Positions 8,111 to 17,184 of a DNA stretch of 54,036 nt are shown here, one piece after another. The first letter of the stretch is position 1. Every line of letters begins with the position of its first letter. The stretch comes from Acidobacteriaceae bacterium. Lineage in GTDB: Bacteria > Acidobacteriota > Terriglobia > Terriglobales > Acidobacteriaceae. The stretch is taken from contig DAIDGW010000247.1 of assembly GCA_027452245.1 (NCBI GenBank), positions 1-54,036 on the forward strand. The letters are read 5' to 3'. The translations under genes were made by a program, and so were the position numbers. The notes under the pieces were generated by a model. It did not search any database and was not told the DNA's origin. It saw only the letters and a program-made list of their open reading frames with translations.

Positions 8111-9041
8111 TCGGGTGACCTCCCGCGAATCTGCAGTACCAAACCCTGGCCGCGCCGATGAGATTGGCGTCCTCGCCCAGCGAAGCAAGTGAAATCTCAA
8201 CCTTCTGCCAGGGAACAAACGCGCAGCTTTCTGCGATCCGATTGCGAATTCCGTCCAGAAATAAGTCAGCACTCTTCATGACACTTCCGCTCAATACGAT
8301 CGCGTCAGGAGTGAATAAAGTGACCAGATTTGCCAACCCAAGGCCCAGATAGTAGGTTTCGCGTTCCACGGCCTTGCGTGCGATCGGATCTCCGCTGCGC
8401 GCCAGTTCGCAAACGCGCTTGCCCGTGAGATCGCGTAAATGTGGATAGTCGCTCGGAGCTGCGCTCTTGATCCAGTTCGCCATCGCGGGACCGGCGGCCA
8501 GCGATTCCCAACAACCACGAAACCCGCAAAGACATGGAGGCCCGGAAGGATCAATCACGTGATGGCCAATCTCTGGATGCGAATGCGCCACACCGCGATA
8601 AATCTGGCCATCAATGACCAGTGCGGCGCCGATACCAGTGCCGACCGTCACGTACATCAATCGAGTCTTGTTCTTTCCGGCGCCCCAGCCGGCTTCGCCC
8701 AGGGCCGCAGCGTCAGCATCATTTTCCATGGCCACACTGACTTTGAAGCGCGATTCCAGATCGTGTACAGGATTCCGGCCCTGCCACTTGGGGAAATGAT
8801 TTACATTCCCGATCTCGCCGGTGATGGGATCGACCGGTCCGGTGGAACCTATCCCAATTCCGGTGATCTTTTGGCCAGCTTTGTCAGACACTTGCCGCAA
8901 GATCTCCGTCGTCCGGTCAATTGCTTCGGCATAGCCGCGATCAGCAAGAGTAGGAGTCTCTGCGCGGGACAGCACACGCCCAGTCTCGTCTACGAGTCCA
9001 ACTGCAATTTTTGTGCCTCCGATGTCGACCCCAGCGATCAA
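8103..9041 (-). CDS. ROK-family sugar kinase
   Basis: A 312-residue ROK kinase. It begins with the phosphate-binding loop IAGVDIGGTKIAVG, has the catalytic region MENDADAAALGE (Asp base), the second phosphate motif VGTGIGAAL, and the ROK zinc site with His in EIGHH and Cys in CLCGFRGCWE. These are the marks of glucokinase, GlcNAc kinase and ManNAc kinase. It overlaps the SIS gene, so the substrate is probably the sugar or amino sugar imported by the downstream permease, phosphorylated in the cytoplasm before the SIS step. Which hexose is used cannot be read from the motifs. Confidence 0.9.
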   Translation of the reverse strand: MIAGVDIGGTKIAVGLVDETGRVLSRAETPTLADRGYAEAIDRTTEILRQVSDKAGQKITGIGIGSTGPVDPITGEIGNVNHFPKWQGRNPVHDLESRFKVSVAMENDADAAALGEAGWGAGKNKTRLMYVTVGTGIGAALVIDGQIYRGVAHSHPEIGHHVIDPSGPPCLCGFRGCWESLAAGPAMANWIKSAAPSDYPHLRDLTGKRVCELARSGDPIARKAVERETYYLGLGLANLVTLFTPDAIVLSGSVMKSADLFLDGIRNRIAESCAFVPWQKVEISLASLGEDANLIGAARVWYCRFAGGHPNA

Positions 9042-9062
9042 TTCTTTCTCCCTTAGTTCAGG

Positions 9063-11288
9063 TTATTGCTGCCACTCGACAACTGCGGCATTGTAAGGAT
9101 CAATCTGCATCTGCCACCTCGAGTGTGCCAGCGGAATGCTCTTGGCTCCCGTCGGATCAATTTCCCGTATCGAATGGAGAGGCAGGCTGCTCAATACGTT
9201 TATGTTCTGCACTTCGGAGCTGTGGTTCACCAGAATGGCGTAGCCACGGTGATCCCCGCGGAGCGCCGAGATTTCAACCGCAGGTTGGTCGCTGCTGAAT
9301 AGCGGTCTAATCCGAGCCCAGTCGCGAAAAGCGGCGTAGATTCGATGAGTATTTTCTGGTTTGTCGAACACCGAGGGAACGTTGGCGAGATAGTGCTCGA
9401 TTGGATATGCACACAATAGCGTCTTGCCCGATCCCACAGTGTTTGTAACCAGAGCGGGATGATTATCCTGATCTACCGCGACAATCTTGCCACTCGTCAC
9501 TTCGAGTAGCGCACCCCAAGACTTCGTCGAGGCACTCGGGACCGTGTAGTGCAGCGTATCTCCCGGCTTAAAGTCTCCGAAAGGTGCCACAAACTTCAAG
9601 GTAACCTCGGAACTGGTAATTCGATCCACCAGGCGCGCTCCAAACAGGGAACTCATCTCCGGAATGGCTCCGTCAGAAGCTACGGACGCGTAGAGAAACC
9701 CGCCGCCCCCTACATACTTTTCCGCTTTTTCATAAAAGTCCGAGTGCACATGCGCGAGGAAGACGTCTCCCGTGCTGGTAATCGGAGATGGCAAAAAAAT
9801 CATCGGGCGGCCTGTCCAATCATCGTACTCGCGAGGAAAGTCGGCCTTAAGGCTGGCCTGACGGGCAAGAATAAACGACGTCAAAGCCGACCCCATTAGC
9901 CACTCGTTCGCTGCTGCATCACCCTCGGTTCGCTGTGTTCCTCCTGGTATTGCATCCCCATCGTTGGTCGACACATAAGGAATTGAAGCCGGACCGCTTA
10001 GTCCGAAATGCGAGAAATCGCCATGCGGTTTAGCCCATTCATCGGGGATGATGATGCCGATATCCGCTGGCGCGGGTGCAACCCCCGACAGATCAAGTTG
10101 ACGAGTGACCGCCGCAAACTTCTTGAATTCGCGCGCCAGAGGCTTATCTTGCCGGTCCCACGTTGTCATGCCCCAGCCGGTTTCTTGCGGAGTGCGCAGA
10201 TAAGGAGCTTTGCGAAACTGCTCAGGAGACGCATCGGTGTAGCACCATAGATCGACTCCAATCGCCCCCGCACCGATTCCGGAATACATCTGCGCCCGAT
10301 CATAGGCTGCCACTCGTTCCGGAGAAAACTGCGCCGTCGACGCTCCCATCTCATGAATCATGACGGGGCGTCCTGCGCCATGTGATAAGGCGATTTCGAA
10401 TGCTGCGCCATAGGTACCTCGACCCGATAGCAGAGGATCGGGAAACAATTCCGGAGCATAAAGCGTGAAGGGATGCACACTGAAGAAATCCACGAATGGC
10501 GCGATATCATCCGCGCGAAAAGGACCGTGGTCGATCTCCTGCCCACTGGTACCCACTACAATCGGATGGAGTTTGTCGTATTTTCGAATGCCGTCGACGA
10601 TCAGATGAGTCCAATTGATGGCGATTGAATCCGTCGTTTGATTGTCAACGATCCAGAACGGCGGTTCATCGGTTAGATCCCACGCAATGATTGCGGTTTC
10701 GTTTGCATAATGTTTTCCAAACTCCGCGGCCAGATTGCTTTCCAAGCGCAGCATGTCGGGATTGGACTGTGGGTTCCGTCCCAAACGCCAGGGCACATCC
10801 CAAAATGCTTCGCCCACTTCGCCGCCGATGAAGAGGCTGGGATGAAGGTAAATCTTGTACTTGTGCGCAAGCGAAACCAAGTAGTCGAGTTGCTGGAATG
10901 CTGTTGGATTGTAGTCGTCCGGCCGCGGCTCAAACCAGGCCCATAGCATGTCGAAGCGGACGATGCTGTAACCAAGTTCGTGCATCTTTGCGAAATCCGC
11001 GTCGATGTCCTTCGGGTCCCATTCTGTCGGCCACTCCATCGCGGTCTTTGCCGGAACCCAATGAGCGCCCACCGGCAAGAATCGCTTCCCGTCGTGAACG
11101 AAATATGTTCCATCGAGATGTACCGCGGGAAGTCGATTTGCGGACTGCTCTTCGGAAGATTGATGTGCCGAATGCGGAAGCGCGGATGTTACCGCCGATT
11201 CTTGGCTCTCAACTTTCAACGCTAACTGCACCAGCAGTCCGATGAGTAGCGCCACGTTTATTAGTTTTGAGCTCCATCCGATTCGCAT
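9063..11288 (-). CDS. Secreted (beta/alpha)8 glycoside hydrolase with C-terminal GH42-like region
   Basis: A 741-residue protein starting at ATG 11288, 7 bases after AAGGAGC. A signal peptide (LINVALLIGLLVQLAL) precedes a TIM-barrel hydrolase. Expected clan GH-A carboxylates are the acid/base Glu in WDLTDEPPFW and the nucleophile Glu in MIHEMGAS. The N-terminal phrase FVHDGKRFLPVGAHWVP is typical of GH5-like or related cellulase/mannanase folds. After about residue 400 come Rossmann-like and beta-sandwich segments reminiscent of the trimerisation and C-terminal domains of GH42 beta-galactosidases. It should work in the periplasm or outside, feeding oligosaccharide products to the TonB receptor system. 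Its linkage specificity is unknown. Confidence 0.75.
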   Translation of the reverse strand: MRIGWSSKLINVALLIGLLVQLALKVESQESAVTSALPHSAHQSSEEQSANRLPAVHLDGTYFVHDGKRFLPVGAHWVPAKTAMEWPTEWDPKDIDADFAKMHELGYSIVRFDMLWAWFEPRPDDYNPTAFQQLDYLVSLAHKYKIYLHPSLFIGGEVGEAFWDVPWRLGRNPQSNPDMLRLESNLAAEFGKHYANETAIIAWDLTDEPPFWIVDNQTTDSIAINWTHLIVDGIRKYDKLHPIVVGTSGQEIDHGPFRADDIAPFVDFFSVHPFTLYAPELFPDPLLSGRGTYGAAFEIALSHGAGRPVMIHEMGASTAQFSPERVAAYDRAQMYSGIGAGAIGVDLWCYTDASPEQFRKAPYLRTPQETGWGMTTWDRQDKPLAREFKKFAAVTRQLDLSGVAPAPADIGIIIPDEWAKPHGDFSHFGLSGPASIPYVSTNDGDAIPGGTQRTEGDAAANEWLMGSALTSFILARQASLKADFPREYDDWTGRPMIFLPSPITSTGDVFLAHVHSDFYEKAEKYVGGGGFLYASVASDGAIPEMSSLFGARLVDRITSSEVTLKFVAPFGDFKPGDTLHYTVPSASTKSWGALLEVTSGKIVAVDQDNHPALVTNTVGSGKTLLCAYPIEHYLANVPSVFDKPENTHRIYAAFRDWARIRPLFSSDQPAVEISALRGDHRGYAILVNHSSEVQNINVLSSLPLHSIREIDPTGAKSIPLAHSRWQMQIDPYNAAVVEWQQ

Positions 11289-11340
11289 CAACGCTCCTTG
11301 GTTGTCTTCTCTTTTCCTGCGATAGCCCCTGAACTTCTGT

Positions 11341-14300
11341 CTAAAACGCAAACTTCAGGGCGAGTTGAATCTGTCTCGAACTGTGCACGGTGTTGGTGAT
11401 GGATCCTGCCTGTGTGGTATCGACCGCAAAATTGGGATCACCAAATTGCGGGGTGTTGAACAGATTAAAGAGCTCAGCCCGGAATTGCAGTAGTTTGCTC
11501 TCCGTAATCTGGAAGTCTTTAAACACCGAGAAGTCTACGTTGTATTGCGACGGTCCGCGCAAGGTTCCGCGATGGGCATCACCGTACTGGGTCGCAAAAG
11601 TCTGTCCCGGAGCTAACCGGGGAAGTGCATAAGCCGACGGGTTAAACCAGCAGAAGATCGATTGCTTGTTGGTGGGACACGGGCTGGGATTCGCGGCCGT
11701 ATACGGCGTCCCATTAAACCCAATCGTCGTGGCATTGGAAAAATTGTAGGGATTGCCGACCTGATCCGGTCTCGGTCCTCCAGATCCGGTATTGGTCGGA
11801 TCATAAGACAAGTAGGGAGTGAAGGCGCGTCCGGAGTAAAGCGCGATGATACCGTTCAGCTGCCACCCGGCGGCAAGCCAGCGCGACGGCCCCCCGCTGT
11901 TGAACAAACGATGACTCGGCCCGAACGGCAGATTGTAAGACCATGCAGACGTGAACTGGTTGCGATAATCAGGTTCGACATCGCCACGTTCAGCAGCCAT
12001 ATTGTGAGTGTTCTGCGGTTCGAGCGACGTCCCGGCTGATTCGTTTTCGGAAGAATAACCAATTGTATGTTGCCAGGTGTACGAGTTCAGCATGCTCCAG
12101 TTCGCCGAAAAGCGCTTTTCAAATCTCACCTGCATGCCATGGGTAATCGAAGTGATGTCATTGCCCTGAGTTCGGATTGCGGCGATGTTCGGTACCGTTC
12201 CATAGTAGGGCCGTCCGTAATTGCTGGGAAGTCCGGCAGTGCAATATGGGTCGGCGGGAATTACGGGCGGGCAGACTTCAAAGTTTGCATCCGACGGTAG
12301 TACCGGCTGGTTCAAGTTCCTCAGATACGCAAGATGCACGGCATGGGTTCCAACGTAAGCTACCTGTAGAACGGTGTCCTTCATCAATTGCCGCTCGACA
12401 TTGAAGTTCCACTCCTCAATGTACGTCGTTGCATTGTTCATGACGTAAGCGCTTGCGCGTCCCGTGGGATCCGCTAGCGTGGGGTAAGGCAGCGGAGTTG
12501 GGAACCCGCCTGACAGAGTCATGGCAGGGGTAGTGGAAGAAGTGGGTACCAATAAAGACTGGCTTCCAAATAAGCCGGTCGGGTTGAACGCCAGTTCAGC
12601 ATCGTTCTGGTTCGCTTGCAAATCATAAAAAATACCGAACGCACCGCGGACCACGGTCCTGTTATCCCATGGGGTATAGGCGAATCCGAAACGAGGAGCT
12701 AAGTTGTGCAGGTTGAGTTCCACATTGCCCGATCGACTGACCCCCGGCATTCCCGGCATCACAAATCGGCCAGTCGCAAAGTCGAAGTTGGCCAGGTGGT
12801 TATGATCCTCGACCATGGGCGTGAAAATGTCATAGCGTAGTCCCATATTCAGAGTGAGCCGGGGAGTTGCGCGCCAGTCATCCATGCCATAGCCGCTGAT
12901 TTCCCACCAACTCATGCCGAACGGGGACTGCTGTCCATCCCGAAATGCACTCTGAACGTCTCCGAGCGCCAGGTCTGCGGTCGCGTTGCCTGTGAACTGT
13001 CCGGTGAAGTAAAGATCGCCTCGCGGATTTTGCGTCTGAAAAAATCCATGGCGGCGCAGCCGCATATCGGCCCCGAATTTGAAGTTATGACTGCCATGGA
13101 TGATGTTGACTGAGTCGGTGAGTTGGAAATTATTCTCCCGCAAATTCTCCGGAAACCAATCCTGGTTCCCCACTGCACTGAGACTGCTGACGCTGATGTT
13201 GGGCAAGCCGCCCGTGGCCGCATTCCCCGGAAGGTTGATTCCAGGAATCCCGAGGTGCTGCGCAATTGGTTGTCCGTAGAAGAAGGGAATAGCTTTGACC
13301 ACATACCGCGTGTATCCCAAACGGAATTCGTTGACAATATTGTTCGAGATTGTGAACGCGTCACTAATTCCTGCAGCCAAGGCCTTGTCATTGATGTTTC
13401 CGGAGAACGATCCCCCGCCCGCTAGGCCGGGAAATGGATCGGGATTGATCGCATCAACATTTCCATAGCTGAAGGTGGCAAACATATTGTTCCGTGTGTT
13501 CAATTGATGATCGACGCGGATATCAAAAGAGTCCTGATTGTTTGCCAGAACTGGATTTGAAAGATAGTTATTCGCGAGCCCGGCCCCGGGAATATTGGGC
13601 GCAGGGAAAATATTCAGAATATTCACCCCCGCCGGATCCAGGCAGGCGCCCCCCGTAGGACTTGGACACTTCGGAATGCGATTATTGGGGAATGGAGTGC
13701 CGGTTACAGGATCAATAATCGGAGCACCGGCATCCGAGAAATTTCCCGTTCGTTCCTGCAGGGAAGGTACTGTCGAAATATCCGTTTGTGACTGCCGGAT
13801 GCGGGTGCCTTGGTAATCGACGAAGAAGAACGTCTTGTTTCGAATGATCGGACCGCCAAATGTTCCCCCGAATTGATTCTGTTTGTACGGTGGGATTGGT
13901 GAAGTAGCGCTATCGAAATAGTTCTTGGCATCGAATGCGGAATTCCGCAGGAACTCGAACAAGCTTCCATGAAAACTGTTCGTTCCAGACTTCAGGACAA
14001 CGTTCACCACTGCACCGCCTCGGCCAATGTCGGCGCCGAAGCTGTTGGTCTGGACTTTGAATTCCTGAATGGCATCGACCGACGGCTGGATTACCTCAAA
14101 CCCGATCTGCTGCTCGTTATTGTCGAATCCGTTCAGTAGGAAGTTGTTGTTGGTTGCCATCAGGCCGTTGGCCTGAATGGATCCGTTGCCGCGCTCATTT
14201 TCAGGAATGTTCCCCGATTGCACCGTGCCTTGCGGGCCTTGATTCACTCCCGGGCTCAAATACGCAAGCTGAATAAAATCGCGCCCGTTCAGCGGAAGAT

Positions 14301-14763
14301 CGTTCACCCGGTTTTGTTCAATGACTTGGCCAAGCGATGACGTTTCAGACTCTACCAGCGGTTCAGCCGCCGTCACATTCATCGTTTCCGTAGTTGATCC
14401 AACGGGGAGACTCAGATCCACTCGCACTACCTGGTTGACATCGAGTTTGAATGGGGTTTGCACGGCTTTTTTGAAACCTTCGTGCTCAGCAGACACGGTG
14501 TAGGTTCCGGGTTGCAGATCCGGCACGACATATTCGCCGCTGTCGTTGGTGGTGATGGCATGCGCAACGTTCGTCTCCACATTACTGACGGTGATCTTCG
14601 CGCCACCCAGCACGGCGCCAGTGGAATCGCGCACGGTTCCGACTACTTTGCCCGATTCCACCTGCGCCATTGCGCAATTCGCCGCGAGGGCCAGTACGAG
14701 AACAAGGACAATGCGCATCACACTCTTCGTCCAGACCTCAATTTCGCTTATCAGAAAATTCAT
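11341..14763 (-). CDS. Oar-like TonB-dependent receptor with carboxypeptidase-regulatory N domain
   Basis: A 1,140-residue outer-membrane protein. ATG 14763 has GGGGGAG at the right distance; the longer frame does not. After the signal peptide comes a CarboxypepD_reg-like beta-sandwich (GTVRDSTGAVLGGAKITV), then the plug (LPLNGRDFIQLAYLSPGV, GGAVVNVVLKSGTNSFHG), then a roughly 22-strand barrel ending ...IQLALKFAF. This architecture is expanded in Acidobacteriota, where such receptors import or bind oligosaccharides and other large ligands. Placement between two glycosidases in a co-directional run predicts carbohydrate uptake. No SusD partner is present, which is usual for this phylum. Confidence 0.92.
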   Translation of the reverse strand: MNFLISEIEVWTKSVMRIVLVLVLALAANCAMAQVESGKVVGTVRDSTGAVLGGAKITVSNVETNVAHAITTNDSGEYVVPDLQPGTYTVSAEHEGFKKAVQTPFKLDVNQVVRVDLSLPVGSTTETMNVTAAEPLVESETSSLGQVIEQNRVNDLPLNGRDFIQLAYLSPGVNQGPQGTVQSGNIPENERGNGSIQANGLMATNNNFLLNGFDNNEQQIGFEVIQPSVDAIQEFKVQTNSFGADIGRGGAVVNVVLKSGTNSFHGSLFEFLRNSAFDAKNYFDSATSPIPPYKQNQFGGTFGGPIIRNKTFFFVDYQGTRIRQSQTDISTVPSLQERTGNFSDAGAPIIDPVTGTPFPNNRIPKCPSPTGGACLDPAGVNILNIFPAPNIPGAGLANNYLSNPVLANNQDSFDIRVDHQLNTRNNMFATFSYGNVDAINPDPFPGLAGGGSFSGNINDKALAAGISDAFTISNNIVNEFRLGYTRYVVKAIPFFYGQPIAQHLGIPGINLPGNAATGGLPNISVSSLSAVGNQDWFPENLRENNFQLTDSVNIIHGSHNFKFGADMRLRRHGFFQTQNPRGDLYFTGQFTGNATADLALGDVQSAFRDGQQSPFGMSWWEISGYGMDDWRATPRLTLNMGLRYDIFTPMVEDHNHLANFDFATGRFVMPGMPGVSRSGNVELNLHNLAPRFGFAYTPWDNRTVVRGAFGIFYDLQANQNDAELAFNPTGLFGSQSLLVPTSSTTPAMTLSGGFPTPLPYPTLADPTGRASAYVMNNATTYIEEWNFNVERQLMKDTVLQVAYVGTHAVHLAYLRNLNQPVLPSDANFEVCPPVIPADPYCTAGLPSNYGRPYYGTVPNIAAIRTQGNDITSITHGMQVRFEKRFSANWSMLNSYTWQHTIGYSSENESAGTSLEPQNTHNMAAERGDVEPDYRNQFTSAWSYNLPFGPSHRLFNSGGPSRWLAAGWQLNGIIALYSGRAFTPYLSYDPTNTGSGGPRPDQVGNPYNFSNATTIGFNGTPYTAANPSPCPTNKQSIFCWFNPSAYALPRLAPGQTFATQYGDAHRGTLRGPSQYNVDFSVFKDFQITESKLLQFRAELFNLFNTPQFGDPNFAVDTTQAGSITNTVHSSRQIQLALKFAF

Positions 14764-14853
14764 GACGATCTCCCCCTGACTGATACGCCCGGTGGCAGAA
14801 GTCTCAAGAAGCAGACTTTGCCTTGTACTCTCCACCTCTACGCCACTAAAGCT

Positions 14854-15840
14854 CTACGGCAACGAAGCTTCGGTTTCTTCCAGAACCCAATGGTCCGGAC
14901 TGTCCAGATGACAATCAAATCCGTAGAAACGATCGTTGAAAACGTGCTGGAACAGGCACGCGCGCTGTCCTCGCATGACGGGATTGCCGGCCACCGGCTG
15001 GAAATTCCCATCTGGCGACGCGCTAGCAAAGACCTTCACCTGCCACTCGCCCTCAGGATTGTCGGTGTATCGATGCGGATAAATCTCGGTCGCGAGGTAA
15101 TAAATCCCTGTCTTTGAGCTGGGTGCGCGCTTCAGATACATCAAAGTCGGTGCGGCAATTGTTTCTTCGCTTTCCAACAGAGTCTTCTCGGGCGCGGCGT
15201 CAAGATCCTGCAAACGAGACGCGTTCCGGCTCACGATCTCAAAATGGTCGCGATCATTTCCGCGATAGAACGTCAGGAAGTAGCGGCCCGACCTCGGATC
15301 GCGAAATAGATTGGGGTTCTGATTCCGTTGATTCGCCACCGCTCGTACCAGCACCTTCTCTTCTTTCAAATGAATGCCGTCTTCCGACGATGCCAGCACG
15401 ATGTAACTGCTGGGGGTGTCGTAGTCACGCGTAATCGCGAAGTACAACTTCTTCTTGTTATGGGCATCGGCATGGGACATAACTGACGGCCAGCGCGCGT
15501 TCGTCCACAACGGATTGTGTTCGTATTTGCTCCAGTTCACCAGATCGTTGCTGCGAGCCAACCCAATCCCCCCGCCCTCATTCAGTCCGTACCAGCCCCA
15601 ATATCGAAATCCACCACGCTTGAGCTCAAGTACGTTCAAGGTATGGGGAAATTCCTTGCCTTCCCAGGACTGAGCCTCGGGAAGCATGCGGCGCGGAGTT
15701 CCTAACGAGAGGTATGCCATCTCATGGCTAGTGGCCTGTGAGTCTTGCTTGACCTGCCCGTAGGCCGCAGCGGCAAACGCCGCCCCAAAAAGGCATGTGA
15801 GGAGGATTCGAATATGTAACGCATAAGGCCTCAGCTTCAT
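14854..15840 (-). CDS. Secreted beta-propeller glycosidase-like protein (GH43/GH32 clan type)
   Basis: A 328-residue protein with a signal peptide ending near AAAAYGQ and a repeated five-bladed-propeller pattern: GWYGLNEGGGIGLARSNDLVNW, AITRDYDTPSSYIVLASSEDG, NLFRDPRSGRYFLTFYRG. The 'is-the-record-of-this-seller' spacing of SxDLxxW and RDP..G.Y.L.Y blades is shared by GH43, GH32/68 and GH130 folds. I cannot assign the family or confirm the carboxylate triad. It is the first gene of the minus-strand sugar run and faces the divergent GntR regulator. ATG 15840 is used because the extended frame (to 15879) runs into the probable promoter. Confidence 0.65.
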   Translation of the reverse strand: MKLRPYALHIRILLTCLFGAAFAAAAYGQVKQDSQATSHEMAYLSLGTPRRMLPEAQSWEGKEFPHTLNVLELKRGGFRYWGWYGLNEGGGIGLARSNDLVNWSKYEHNPLWTNARWPSVMSHADAHNKKKLYFAITRDYDTPSSYIVLASSEDGIHLKEEKVLVRAVANQRNQNPNLFRDPRSGRYFLTFYRGNDRDHFEIVSRNASRLQDLDAAPEKTLLESEETIAAPTLMYLKRAPSSKTGIYYLATEIYPHRYTDNPEGEWQVKVFASASPDGNFQPVAGNPVMRGQRACLFQHVFNDRFYGFDCHLDSPDHWVLEETEASLP

Positions 15841-15892
15841 ATGGAAGCCTGTAGACTGCATAACATGGTATGGTGTCAAGAAAAAAGTGTGA

Positions 15893-15910
15893 ACGGTTCA
15901 TTCATAACCG
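15893..15910. promoter_or_regulatory. Candidate operator in the glycosidase/gntR divergent region
   Basis: An inverted repeat CGGTT(15894-15898)-7 nt-AACCG(15906-15910) lies in the 222-base region between the divergent genes. A -35-like TTGACA reads on the minus strand at 15874-15879, so this repeat sits just upstream of the probable glycosidase promoter. A second small palindrome, GTATGATAC, lies at 16027-16035, close before gntR. Either could be bound by the adjacent GntR/UTRA protein; neither matches a known operator that I can name. Confidence 0.3.
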
Positions 15911-16062
15911 CGGTAGCCATAGTGCAAAACTTATCTAGTACATTGAAAATAATGTTGTTATATGGATTACAAAGAACGATCTTTCATTCGAGACGATTTA
16001 GGATTCGGCGGATTCATAGGTACATTGTATGATACGTGTATATGTATTCATTAGGAGCTCCG

Positions 16063-16836
16063 ATGAGTGACACTTCATCCTCCCCGGTGAACGCACTGGG
16101 TCTGGTACTCGATACCAATAGCTTCGTTCCTTACTACCAGCAGATCGTCGATCATGTGCGATCGCTCGTGGAAAAGAAGGTTCTGCGCGAAGGGGATGAT
16201 TTTTTCTCCGAGGGAGACATCGCGAATTTCCTCGGGATCAGCAAAATGCCGGTTCGGCAAGCCTTCCAAAAACTCCGGGCCGAGGGATTGCTCATCATTG
16301 CAAAAGGAAAACGTCCCGCCATTGGATCCGGACGAGTTCCTTGGAATTTTCAGCAGTTGCGCGGATTCAGCGAAGAGATGCGACGGCGCGGACTCGTGCC
16401 CTCCGCGCGTGTACTGAGCATGGATACCGTCGAGCCATCATTGGAAGTCGCTCAGGCCCTCAAGCTTGCCGTCGGAGAAAAAGTGTACGCACTTCGTCGC
16501 CTCCGTTATGTAAACGGTGAGCCTGTCGCCCTGGTAACCAGTCATCTCCCGGTCAGAATTTTCACCGGCATCGAGAAGCAGGACCTCGAGAAACAATCGC
16601 TCTACCTGATCTTTGAGCAAACCTACAAGAGAAAATTACGGTGGGCCGAGGAAACCATCGGATCCGCCATCGCGGCCGAAAATGACGCTCGAATTCTCGA
16701 TACCTCCGCCGGTAGCCCTGTGTTGACCATTAGAGAAACAACTTACGATGTTCAAAATATCGCGATTGAATACAGCGTCTCTCTTTTGCGGGGTGATCGT
16801 TATACCGCTTCTGTGATCTCGGTGCGCAAGAACTAA
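16063..16836 (+). CDS. GntR/HutC-family transcriptional regulator with UTRA domain
   Basis: A 257-residue regulator. The winged helix (residues about 20-85) shows VPYYQQIVDHVRSLV, then SEGDIANFLGISKMPVRQAFQKL. The C-terminal UTRA ligand domain shows the RLRYVNGEPVALVTSHLP core and ends IEYSVSLLRGDRYTASV. HutC-type GntR proteins usually bind sugar phosphates, amino sugars or related effectors and repress neighbouring catabolic genes. ATG 16063 is preceded by AGGAGC at 6 bases. Divergent placement from the sugar locus strongly suggests that it controls that locus, with the ligand probably a phosphorylated sugar made by the ROK kinase (compare NagR/YvoA, which sense GlcN6P or GlcNAc6P). Confidence 0.9.
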   Translation: MSDTSSSPVNALGLVLDTNSFVPYYQQIVDHVRSLVEKKVLREGDDFFSEGDIANFLGISKMPVRQAFQKLRAEGLLIIAKGKRPAIGSGRVPWNFQQLRGFSEEMRRRGLVPSARVLSMDTVEPSLEVAQALKLAVGEKVYALRRLRYVNGEPVALVTSHLPVRIFTGIEKQDLEKQSLYLIFEQTYKRKLRWAEETIGSAIAAENDARILDTSAGSPVLTIRETTYDVQNIAIEYSVSLLRGDRYTASVISVRKN

Positions 16837-16926
16837 CACTTGATTCCTGAATTCTCAGCCGTGACGTTAATCGGCGTTTGCATCTTCTCTGTTCGTCGTT
16901 CTAAATGGATTCAGAAAGACAAACGT

Positions 16927-16979
16927 AAGCCCTGAATCGCTGCTCGTTGACAGCTGATGAACGCGATTCAGGGCTTTTT
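16927..16979 (+). terminator. Intrinsic terminator after gntR
   Basis: AAGCCCTGAATCGC (16927-16940) pairs perfectly with 16963-16976, followed by five T residues ending at 16979. The loop is 22 bases. It ends the gntR transcript. The gap 16837-17184 contains only this hairpin and the leader of the next gene; I see nothing else in it. Confidence 0.85.
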
Positions 16980-17184
16980 CGTCTCTCTTGGGTGTGCGAT
17001 CCTCATTCAGCTACCGCCGGCAGCAACTGCCTTGATATCCCGCCCAAGAACCTTTCGAGAAGAGGGTTCGTCGAGCAGCAATTAAAATCAACTCAGGATG
17101 CTATTAAATTTCCGCTGCGATACAAATCCAATCTGAGACGGATATTTCCACCCTCATATGCCCGAAAAACGAGAAGGGATGACG

